64,000 bases of DNA. It comes from CAWGYT01 sp963826795. Its GTDB lineage: Bacteria > Planctomycetota > Planctomycetia > Pirellulales > Pirellulaceae. The stretch lies in assembly GCA_963826795.1 (NCBI GenBank), contig CAWGYT010000018.1:372001-436000 (forward strand), in the 5' to 3' direction. This document shows positions 56,961 through 64,000 of the stretch, piece by piece. The position numbers and the translations under genes were made by a program. Position 1 is the stretch's first letter. Each line of letters begins with the position of its first letter. The notes beneath the pieces are model-generated. The model saw only the letters and a program-made list of their open reading frames with translations. It made no database searches and had not been told where the DNA came from.

Positions 56961-57332
56961 TTAAATCCCGTTAAAGGGCGCCTTACCCAAAACCCGCCTT
57001 CCGACTGAACTGCCCCGCGTGCTGCCCCGCCAGCAACCGACCAAATACCCCAGAGGTAGCTGGACGCAGAACACAAAGGCCCCTAGAGCGACGGCGAGAC
57101 AAGCGAGTAGGAAACCGAGCATGAGCAAGAAACCGGGGACCCAGGCGCCCGCAACGAGGAGGCAAGCGAGCGGCATCAGCGAGATCGAGCGCCTTCGCCA
57201 CGTGTCCGAACCGAGAAACCACAGTGGTGAGAGACGCAGCTGACGACGCGGTAAGGTTTTCGATTCCAGTACGACCGTCAGCGAGTTCTCAGCAGACACA
57301 AATTGGCCATCCACACTGTGAGGAAGATCCAT
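56961..57332 (-). CDS. Small predicted membrane protein
   Basis: The 123-residue protein has about two hydrophobic helices (SLMPLACLLVAGAWVPGFLLM, LACLAVALGAFVFCVQL) near residues 50-95 and a basic tail. AAGGAG 9 bases before ATG 57332 supports it as a real gene. No family is recognised. It shares direction with the FKBP gene ~190 bases ahead. Confidence 0.55.
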   Translation of the reverse strand: MDLPHSVDGQFVSAENSLTVVLESKTLPRRQLRLSPLWFLGSDTWRRRSISLMPLACLLVAGAWVPGFLLMLGFLLACLAVALGAFVFCVQLPLGYLVGCWRGSTRGSSVGRRVLGKAPFNGI

Positions 57333-57667
57333 CAAACTCGTCTCCTTGGCTGAGGGAACGCGACGCCGTCAGTTTTCGAGCATACCCTGTCGGTCGGACG
57401 AACGCCAAGCCTCCCCGGTCACTCCTTCCGATTCCGTCGCAGTTCGGTACCCAGCCACCGGCCGGCTGACGCCGCCAGATCCACCCCCGTCGGCGGGCCC
57501 GCCGCCGCGGGAAATCACGAGAGCTCAATACACGAAGTTCCGGAGGTTACAATCAGTAGAAGCCAGCCGCAGGACCGCTCGGGAAGGCGGTCCGACTTGC
57601 TCCACCACCGTGTTGGCCAGCTACTGCACCCATTTCCGGAATCGTAAACGTACCGAGGCGAACGTCA
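57333..57667. other. Divergent intergenic region
   Basis: The 335-base region between the small membrane protein and the metalloprotease-LRR gene must contain divergent promoters. No strong promoter or repeat was seen. Confidence 0.35.
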
Positions 57668-59647
57668 ATGCGTGACTCCGGGGCAGTACGACTTCCCTTC
57701 GTCCCTCGCGGCGACGGCGCTTGCCGCAGCGTCGCTGCCCGCTGCGTCACTGCCCGCTGCGTCCTGATCGGCTGCCTCGTGCTCGGCGGCGGCGCGAGGG
57801 TGGAGCCCGCTGTGAGCGGCGCTGAGCCGAGCGGACTTGAGCCTCTCGGTTTCGCGCAGCAGCGCCAAGCTGCGATGGAATCCTTCAACGTCGGCCTCCA
57901 GGCTTGCCTCGCATCGTGGGACGCGGCGCAGAAGGCCGAGGCAATTCGCACACATTGGCTCTTTCTGGACCCCAGCCGCGAATATTATTTTGTGCCGCCC
58001 GAGTCCACGGGGAACGCTGACGGGTCGGCTGCGCTGGCAACATCGGACCTCGCCGACCTGCCTCGGGAACTGCGGGATCTTTACCTTCAGCAGGCAGACA
58101 CCTTGTTTCGACTGGCTCAACGCGCCGTCGAAGCCGGAGAGGGGGCGGTGGCGTATCAGCTACTGCACGATGTGCTCTATTTCTCCCCGCAGCACCGTGA
58201 CGCACGACAATGGCTCGGACTCCCTCTGGCCGGGCGTAGCCGGCTGAAGGCTCCCGACACGTCACTTCGCCCGAGTCGCCGACCGCACGCCCGATTCGGA
58301 TGGCCTGCCAATACCCATTTCCAGCTCGCGACACCGCATTTCCTGATCACCACCAACGATCAAGCGGAAACGGCTCGTCGTTTAGCCAATGAGCTTGAGC
58401 GGCTTCGCGCCGTCTGGGAACAGATGTTTTTCGACTGCTGGGGCACGGCCGAACAACTTCGCTCAGCCGCCGCGCGAACGAGACGATTGCGAGCGCCCAC
58501 AACGCGGCGACGTGTTGTCTTGTTTCGCAACCGTGCTGAGTATCTGAAGTACATCCGACAGCTGGAACCTCGAGCGGAACTGACGCGCGGCTATTATCAC
58601 GCTCCGACGAAGACGGCTTTTTTTGTCGGCGGCCCCGACCCCGTTGTCACGACGTGGCGTCATGAGGCAACGCATCAATTGTTCGCGGAATTGCCTGGCA
58701 GCGTGCATTCCATTGGCGAGCGACACAATTTTTGGATCATTGAAGGGATTGCGCTCTACTTCGAATCCCTGCACGGCTGCCAGCGCTGGACTTGTGTCGG
58801 TGGCATCGAGGCCGAGCGTCTGCAGTTCGCTCGCTTCCGCGCACTGCGCGAAGGCACGTACCTTCCGCTGCAAGAGCTAACGCGTCTGAACAAAAATCAA
58901 TTCCAGACCGATCCCCAAATTCGATCGCTATACAGTCAGTCGGCGGGATTGACGCATTATTTCATGCATGACCGGCAGCGCGATCTGCGGCCTGCACTTC
59001 GCCAGTACCTCGCCGCCGTCTATCGCGATCAGGATTCGTTAAACTCCCTGAAGGAGCTCGCAGGAAGCTCCCTTGCGGAGCTGGATCAAGGATACCAAGA
59101 CTTCCTGCGGCTCAATGACGACGACCTGCGGCGTCTCGACCCGGACGTTAGCCTTCGCAACCTCTCGCTCGGGGGCACTCGGGTGACCGATGCGGGCCTG
59201 CTCAGTCTGCCGAAGCTGAAATCGATCGAGTGGTTGGATCTCTTCGGGACCCAGGTCTCCGACGCGGGAACCGAAGGACTCGCCGCCGCCGTCAACCTTC
59301 GCCAGCTGAGCCTGGAGCGAACTCAGATCTCCGATAAGACCGTCGGTCGACTCGGAGACGCACGCAGACTACAACAGTTGGACCTGTCGGGAACCGGAGT
59401 CACGGATGCCGGCCTTGCCGTCGTCGGACAACTGACGTCGCTCGAGGCCCTCTGGCTGGCCAATACCCTAGTTACGGACCGGGGAATTGCCCAACTGCGC
59501 GACCTCGCCCAACTGCGCACTTTGGACCTCACGGGAACTCATGTGACGGCTGCCGCACAACGGCAGCTGGCCGACGCCCTGCCCTTGCTCCAAACCGAAA
59601 ACCCTGCCTTGGAGCGCGATGTCACCGAAAGAGACGAAACGCCATGA
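57668..59647 (+). CDS. Metalloprotease-like (DUF1570-type) protein with leucine-rich repeats
   Basis: The 659-residue product has a hydrophobic signal stretch (CVLIGCLVLGGG). The middle domain contains H332-E-A-T-H336 in WRHEATHQLF and a third ligand-like E359 in IIEGIALYFE, a gluzincin-type zinc site as in DUF1570/peptidase-MA-like domains. The C-terminal ~170 residues form about six leucine-rich repeats of the RI-like type (GGTRVTDAGLLSLPKL, SGTGVTDAGLAVVGQL). A peptidase joined to an LRR suggests substrate-guided cleavage in the envelope. The stop overlaps the creatininase start (ATGA). Confidence 0.75.
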   Translation: MRDSGAVRLPFVPRGDGACRSVAARCVTARCVLIGCLVLGGGARVEPAVSGAEPSGLEPLGFAQQRQAAMESFNVGLQACLASWDAAQKAEAIRTHWLFLDPSREYYFVPPESTGNADGSAALATSDLADLPRELRDLYLQQADTLFRLAQRAVEAGEGAVAYQLLHDVLYFSPQHRDARQWLGLPLAGRSRLKAPDTSLRPSRRPHARFGWPANTHFQLATPHFLITTNDQAETARRLANELERLRAVWEQMFFDCWGTAEQLRSAAARTRRLRAPTTRRRVVLFRNRAEYLKYIRQLEPRAELTRGYYHAPTKTAFFVGGPDPVVTTWRHEATHQLFAELPGSVHSIGERHNFWIIEGIALYFESLHGCQRWTCVGGIEAERLQFARFRALREGTYLPLQELTRLNKNQFQTDPQIRSLYSQSAGLTHYFMHDRQRDLRPALRQYLAAVYRDQDSLNSLKELAGSSLAELDQGYQDFLRLNDDDLRRLDPDVSLRNLSLGGTRVTDAGLLSLPKLKSIEWLDLFGTQVSDAGTEGLAAAVNLRQLSLERTQISDKTVGRLGDARRLQQLDLSGTGVTDAGLAVVGQLTSLEALWLANTLVTDRGIAQLRDLAQLRTLDLTGTHVTAAAQRQLADALPLLQTENPALERDVTERDETP

Positions 59648-60735
59648 CCTGGAATCTCCTGCACACGAACTATGCCACGGTTAAGTCGCAGAACTACGAA
59701 GTCGCAGTTCTCCCGCTGGGCGCGACCGAGCCACACAATTTGCATCTCCCCTACGGAACGGACGTCCTGGAAGGCACGATCGTGGGTGAGCACATTTGCC
59801 AGGCCGCGGCAGCGCGGGGCGCCTCCGTCGTGCTGCTTCCCACGCTTCCCTACGGGACAGAGACCAATTTGCGGGAGTTTCCCTTGGCCCTGAATCTGAA
59901 TCCCAGCACCTTGTTTGCCGTCGTGACCGATCTTGTGGACTCCCTTGTCCAGAGCGGATTGCGCAAGATCGTGCTGCTGAACAGCCACGGCGGCAATGAA
60001 CTTAAGCCGTTGCTTCGGGAGCTCTACGGCAAGACGCCGGCTCACCTCTTTCTGTGCAATTGGTATCAGTGCCTGGCCGGCGAATATGAAAAGATCTTCA
60101 CCTGCGCCGAAGACCACGCGGGCGAGATGGAGACCTCGTTCGGCCTGGCGTTCTTCCCGGAGTGGGTTGGCACTCATCCCGACGGATCGCTGCTGGCCGA
60201 TGCCGGCGAGACAAGACCCTTTCGACTTCGTGCCTTAGAGGAGGGGTGGGTCTCCATTACGCGGCCCTGGCATCTGCTGACGACGAATTCGGGAGCCGCC
60301 CCACCGCACGCCGCGACGGCGGAAAAGGGACATCGCATGATGGAGATCATCGTCGATCGGCTCGCGGAATTCCTCGTCGAACTGTCCGCAGCCCCCTTGG
60401 ACTCGACCTTCCCGTTCGCCCCGCCGACGACCGTTGACCGATTTCCGCCCGAGGCTTACACTTCGCTAAATACACGGGTGGTGGTTGTAGCTCAGTTGGA
60501 TAGAGCGCCAGATTGTGGCTCTGGAGGCCGGGGGTTCGAATCCCCTCAGCCACCCTTCAAACCGACGACGGTTCGTCTCGGCGTCGGGCGAGTCGTTGGT
60601 CCGCGAGGAGCTGTTCCGCCCCGCGGCGGTGTCGACAAGATCGGCCAACGGCTCCGCGTCCGTGGATCTCGGAATCTGCGGCGTGATCCGCGCGCTAGAT
60701 GGGCCATTCCTCATTCGGCCCAAAACTCTCGGTGA
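59644..60735 (+). CDS. Creatininase-family amidohydrolase (3' end uncertain)
   Basis: The creatininase-type fold is clear: PLGATEPHNLHLPYGTDV with metal residues, LNSHGGNE, and EDHAGEMETS. Creatininase hydrolyses cyclic amides; relatives act on other amides such as mycofactocin or FAPy-type intermediates, so the substrate is unknown. Family resemblance ends near 60470, ~275 residues in. The frame then runs through the tRNA-His gene and overlaps the convergent gene, which is unlikely to be real. A one-base indel near 60465, where TAA sits in the next frame, would end the protein in the expected place. The ATG overlaps the preceding stop (ATGA). Confidence 0.78.
   Translation: MTWNLLHTNYATVKSQNYEVAVLPLGATEPHNLHLPYGTDVLEGTIVGEHICQAAAARGASVVLLPTLPYGTETNLREFPLALNLNPSTLFAVVTDLVDSLVQSGLRKIVLLNSHGGNELKPLLRELYGKTPAHLFLCNWYQCLAGEYEKIFTCAEDHAGEMETSFGLAFFPEWVGTHPDGSLLADAGETRPFRLRALEEGWVSITRPWHLLTTNSGAAPPHAATAEKGHRMMEIIVDRLAEFLVELSAAPLDSTFPFAPPTTVDRFPPEAYTSLNTRVVVVAQLDRAPDCGSGGRGFESPQPPFKPTTVRLGVGRVVGPRGAVPPRGGVDKIGQRLRVRGSRNLRRDPRARWAIPHSAQNSR
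60480..60554 (+). tRNA. tRNA-His (anticodon GTG)
   Basis: The acceptor arm GTGGTTG (60481-60487) pairs with CAGCCAC (60547-60553), with the histidine-specific extra G at 60480 facing C at 60554. D-arm GCTC/GAGC, anticodon arm CCAGA/TCTGG with loop TTGTGGC (GTG at 60515-60517), and T-arm loop TTCGAAT are all in place. CCA is not encoded. The creatininase open frame crosses it. Confidence 0.95.
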
Positions 60736-61213
60736 CCAACCCGCCCTCGCCGCCAGCGTACTGCCAACGGACCTCGAGCATCGCTTCCAATTCGCGCAGT
60801 GACTCCAAAATCAGGGCTTCCCACTTCGCTCTTTCCTCGTCCGAGAGCTGAGAATCTGCGCTGCTTTCGGATTCCGCAAACACCCGATCCACGGCGACCT
60901 GAAGCTGTTCGGCCGAGAGCGTGCCTCGCAGTTGTTCGTTATCCTTTGGTCGCGTTGTCTCTAAAATGACGTTCACGTCAGCGATGTCGCCAAGACGCAG
61001 ATCCGAAAGGGCCACTTGAGACGCATGCGGCCGCAAACCGTTCGAGATGTCCAATTGGCCAGATGTCTCGCCCGCCACAACGTCGGTCGCCACGTAGGCG
61101 CCCGCGTCTACCGAGGGTGCGAGTCCGTCGGCGGCAACGGCCAAGTCGGCCGCCATTAATTGACGCGGTTCGAAAGTCTCCAACGAGGGCCGACGAGAAA
61201 TTGCTGCGTGCAT
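60695..61213 (-). CDS. LEPR-motif planctomycete protein
   Basis: The 172-residue protein has, near its start, SRRPSLETFEPRQLMAAD, like the LEPR(R)xLLA motif found at the N-terminus of many planctomycete surface proteins. The rest is acidic and helical (QLQVAVDRVFAESESSADSQ, SDEERAKWEALILESLREL). AGGGA lies 6-8 bases before ATG 61213. Its function is unknown; export is inferred from the motif. It converges with the creatininase open frame. Confidence 0.65.
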   Translation of the reverse strand: MHAAISRRPSLETFEPRQLMAADLAVAADGLAPSVDAGAYVATDVVAGETSGQLDISNGLRPHASQVALSDLRLGDIADVNVILETTRPKDNEQLRGTLSAEQLQVAVDRVFAESESSADSQLSDEERAKWEALILESLRELEAMLEVRWQYAGGEGGLVTESFGPNEEWPI

Positions 61214-61410
61214 GGTTTTTCCCTTTCACTTGATTTCCGCGTTCCCAGTTGGCCCGCCAGTACGCTTGCGGGCTCGAATCATGCAAGCAGGTATCCGCGC
61301 CGCGGAGTTTTCTTTCAGATCTTTTTTCACGTAAAGTGGGAATTCCGTCCCGTGAGCTTTCACCCCGCGGACATCAGCCCGGTCGCCGCCAACTGGACAG
61401 ACAAACGCCC

Positions 61411-63106
61411 ATGAGCGTCCCCTCAGAAGCCCCATTGATCGAGGATTTTTCGCAGACGCTCGTCGACTGTCGGCAGCTCTACCTGAACGCCGCCCGAGAG
61501 TGGGCACGGGAAGGTGGCCGCTCGACGCGCCACAAGACGCCGGGGGAGCTCATCCGGTGGATGGACGACCTGCATCGTGGGCTGCTGATCAAGATCTACC
61601 TGGACGTTGCCCTCGCGGACGAGCGGTGGCATGCAGCCGAGCAGGCGCTGGCCACGGCGCTATTTGAACATCTCTGGAATCGCAAACTGACCGGAGCGGC
61701 CCTGCGCGAGGCGGCTCGAGGACTCCGAGATCGCGCCCAGCATCTTTCGCTCCGCAGCGTCATCGCGCCGTTTGCCGAAATCGACCTGTTTCGGGAACGG
61801 GTCGCCGAGCTGGAAACGATCGTGATGCGGCTGGGGAATCTGATTGCCAAAGCCGATGGCGAGCTGAAATCTTGTGAATCCCTCAAGCTCAAACAGCTCC
61901 AGTCCACGATCCAGCAGCTGCTGCCGGCGGGCGTCACGCGCGAGACGGGCGGCCACCGGCCTGAAGCGGCCTGGGGACCTGCCGCGTACCAGCAGCTGGC
62001 CGAGCGTGCCGAAGGCGTGCGCCGTGAATGCCAGCTGGCCCGCGAGATTCCTGACGAAATCGAACCCAGCCCCGAAAGAAATCTGGCGGAGGCAATGGCG
62101 CGGCTCGATCGGCTGATTGGATTGGACCCGGTCAAACAAGAAATTCGGACACTCGCGAATTTCCTGAAACTCCAACAGCAACGTCGGGAAGCCGGCTTGC
62201 CCGAGACTCGGCTTAGCCTCCATCTGGTGTTCACTGGGAACCCAGGCACGGGCAAAACCACTGTGGCGCGGATTGTGGGCCAGCTGTACGGTGCCATGGG
62301 AATCCTGGCTCAAGGGCACCTTGTCGAGACCGATCGGAGTGGATTGGTCGCGGAGTACGCGGGGCAGACCGCCACCAAGACGAATGCCTTAGTGGATCGA
62401 GCGCCTTGACGGGGTGCTCTTTATCGACGAGGCCTACAGTCTGGTCGGCGAGGGCACCGAGGATGCATTTGGACAAGAGGCACTGCAGACGCTGCTGAAG
62501 CGAATGGAAGACGACCGCGACCGCGTGGCCGTCATTTTGGCCGGTTACCCGGAACCGATGCGGCGGCTGCTGCACGCCAATCCCGGTCTCGCGTCGCGGT
62601 TCAGCCGAACCGTTGAATTCGCCGACTACGATCCCCCTGAGCTGGCTCGAATCTTCGCGCAATTGTGCGATCAGAATCATTACCGAATCTCAACGCCGGT
62701 CCGGCATCGGCTCTTGGTCGGCTTGCACTGGCTGTACTATCAAAGGGACCCACACTTCGGCAATGGACGGCTCATCCGCAATCTCTTCGAAGAAGCCATT
62801 CGGCAACTCGCCAACCGAGTCGCGGAGATCACTCCGGTGACTCGACGACTCCTCACCCAGTTCGAAGTGGCGGATTTGCGGCTCGATGCGGTCCCCGCCA
62901 CATGGTGGGCTCGCTTCCCGCTTAACTCGACACGCTACGAAATGAGCTGCGACGGCTGCCAAGAACCTTGCGGACTGAAGGCCGAGTTTCTGGGCCGACG
63001 AGTACGCTGCACCAAGTGCCGGCACCAGTTTCGCGCCGACTGGGGCCGCCTGGAACTGTCCGACCCCCCGTTGCATGCCATTCCGGATCCGGGGGCCGCA
63101 CCCTAG
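61411..63106 (+). pseudogene. AAA+ ATPase (CbbX/SpoVK type) with zinc-ribbon-like C-terminus, one-base frameshift
   Basis: The reconstructed ~565-residue protein has an N-terminal helical region of ~220 residues, then an AAA+ domain: LDRLIGLDPVKQEIRTL, Walker A GNPGTGKTT (K282), Walker B LFIDEAYSL, and sensor/arginine segment GLASRFSRTVEF. The last ~60 residues contain CDGCQEPCG...CTKC, a zinc-ribbon-like fold. At 62404 an extra C turns GCGCTTGAC (RALDGVLF) into a stop; removing it restores one frame. The family remodels protein complexes, such as Rubisco activation by CbbX; the partner here is unknown. Confidence 0.82.
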
Positions 63107-63271
63107 ACAGTCCTTCCGAGCCGCTGGTAACGTGGGTAGTGAGCGGCCAGGATCGACACCGGGGGGGCCGATCGAACTCCCCGTGGGCGGGTCTTCGCCG
63201 GGTCGCTCGTTCCGCTGCGGCGAGCGCCTTGTTTTGAATTCCGACCGAAGATCTGACCTGAAGGATGCTCG

Positions 63272-64000
63272 ATGAAACTTGTGAAGTACGTGGGTCGGGA
63301 TGGACGAGAGTCGGTCGGTGTGCTGACCGAGAGTCACTCGCTGAATCCGCTCCGCTTCGAGACGGGGCATGTGACCACACTGGCCGAGTTGTTGGAGGCC
63401 GATCAGATCCTGCCGACGATCGATTTTCTGCGGGACGAACGTGTTTCGATCCCGTTGGCGACGGTGAAACTTCTGGCACCGATCGATGCCCAGGAGGTTT
63501 GGGCGGCAGGCGTAACTTACAAGCGCAGCAAAGCGGCCCGGATGGAAGAGTCGACCGCGGCGGCCTCCTGCTATGATCTGGTCTACGCGTCGGATCGTCC
63601 CGAGCTGTTTATCAAGGCGACGCCACACCGCGTCGTCGGACCGAACGAACCGATACGGATTCGCCAGGACTCGGCCTGGAACGTTCCCGAGCCCGAAGTG
63701 ACGTTGGTTCTGAACTCGCGTTTGGAACTGATGGGGCTCACAATTGGTAATGACGTCAGCAGCCGCGAGATTGAAGGCGCGAATCCGCTGTACTTGCCCC
63801 AGGCCAAGGTTTACAACGGCAGTTGCAGCCTGGGCCCTTGGATCTGCCTGCTCGACGGGCTGCCTCCGCGGGATCGCATCCAGATTAAACTGTGCGTGGT
63901 GCGTGACGGCGAGCGCGTGTTCGAGGGCCGCACCGACGTTGGCCAGATGGCTCGCTCCTTCGAAGATCTGATTCACTGGTTGGGTCGCGACAACTCATTT
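63272..64000 (+). CDS. Fumarylacetoacetate hydrolase-family protein (3' partial)
   Basis: The frame is open to the end of the window, giving 243 residues. Signature segments are WAAGVTYKRSKAARMEES, the metal ligand pair in VPEPEVTL and the loop GNDVSSREIEGANPLYLPQAK. The FAH superfamily includes hydrolases, isomerases and decarboxylases of catechol and sugar-acid pathways, so the exact reaction is not settled. ATG 63272 follows AAGGA by ~8 bases. Confidence 0.88.
   Translation, partial: MKLVKYVGRDGRESVGVLTESHSLNPLRFETGHVTTLAELLEADQILPTIDFLRDERVSIPLATVKLLAPIDAQEVWAAGVTYKRSKAARMEESTAAASCYDLVYASDRPELFIKATPHRVVGPNEPIRIRQDSAWNVPEPEVTLVLNSRLELMGLTIGNDVSSREIEGANPLYLPQAKVYNGSCSLGPWICLLDGLPPRDRIQIKLCVVRDGERVFEGRTDVGQMARSFEDLIHWLGRDNSF

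Overview
The window looks like a chromosomal segment of a high-GC planctomycete, most likely Pirellulales-like. The evidence is two adjacent exported proteins with EF-hand/dockerin-like modules and PEP-CTERM tails, a LEPR-type motif protein, Cys/Gly-rich lipoproteins, an ECF sigma factor coupled to a transmembrane Ser/Thr kinase, CocE/NonD hydrolases, a ceramidase-LamG protein, and many DUF-type proteins of this phylum. No phage, integron, CRISPR array or complete insertion sequence was seen.

Layout. 0-3.4 kb: two PEP-CTERM proteins. 3.7-7.1 kb: SWIM-SNF2 helicase. 7.1-17.2 kb: carbohydrate and lipid catabolism (deoC, a xylose-isomerase-like TIM barrel, CocE hydrolase, Na+/solute symporter, acetylxylan-esterase-like lipoprotein, ceramidase-like protein). 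17.4-21.6 kb: a BNR/PIG-L-like/CBM9-like protein interrupted by a frameshift, and a divergent RNase HII-like protein. 21.9-23.6 kb: sufU-sufS. 23.7-26.2 kb: OprB-like porin and an atypical FixJ-type regulator. 26.5-29.3 kb: ECF sigma factor and sensor kinase. 29.3-35.6 kb, minus strand: betaine-lipid genes (btaA, btaB) downstream of a 2-oxoacid:ferredoxin oxidoreductase (korA, korB) that lies between two CBS-domain genes. 36-41 kb: ribBA and conserved hypotheticals. 40.9-45.8 kb, minus strand: cysD-cysNC sulfate activation, a ZIP metal transporter and rsmG. 46-50 kb: Cys-rich lipoprotein, benzoylformate-decarboxylase-like enzyme and glnA. 50.7-57.3 kb, minus strand: MMPL/RND exporter, S41 protease, FKBP isomerase and a small membrane protein. 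57.7-60.7 kb: metalloprotease-LRR protein, creatininase and tRNA-His. 61-64 kb: LEPR-motif protein, AAA+ ATPase with a zinc-ribbon-like tail, and the start of a FAH-family enzyme.

The strongest window-wide oddity is frameshifts. At least eleven genes are interrupted by one or more single-base indels while conserved motifs carry on in the next frame. They are densest at 29.3-35.1 kb. The absence of matching missense or nonsense decay, and the one-base repairs visible at several sites, favour sequence or assembly error over real pseudogenes. The reconstructed genes still describe a coherent biology: betaine (phosphorus-free) lipid synthesis, ferredoxin-linked 2-oxoacid oxidation, sulfate assimilation feeding cysteine and Fe-S assembly, and trans-envelope sigma/kinase signalling.
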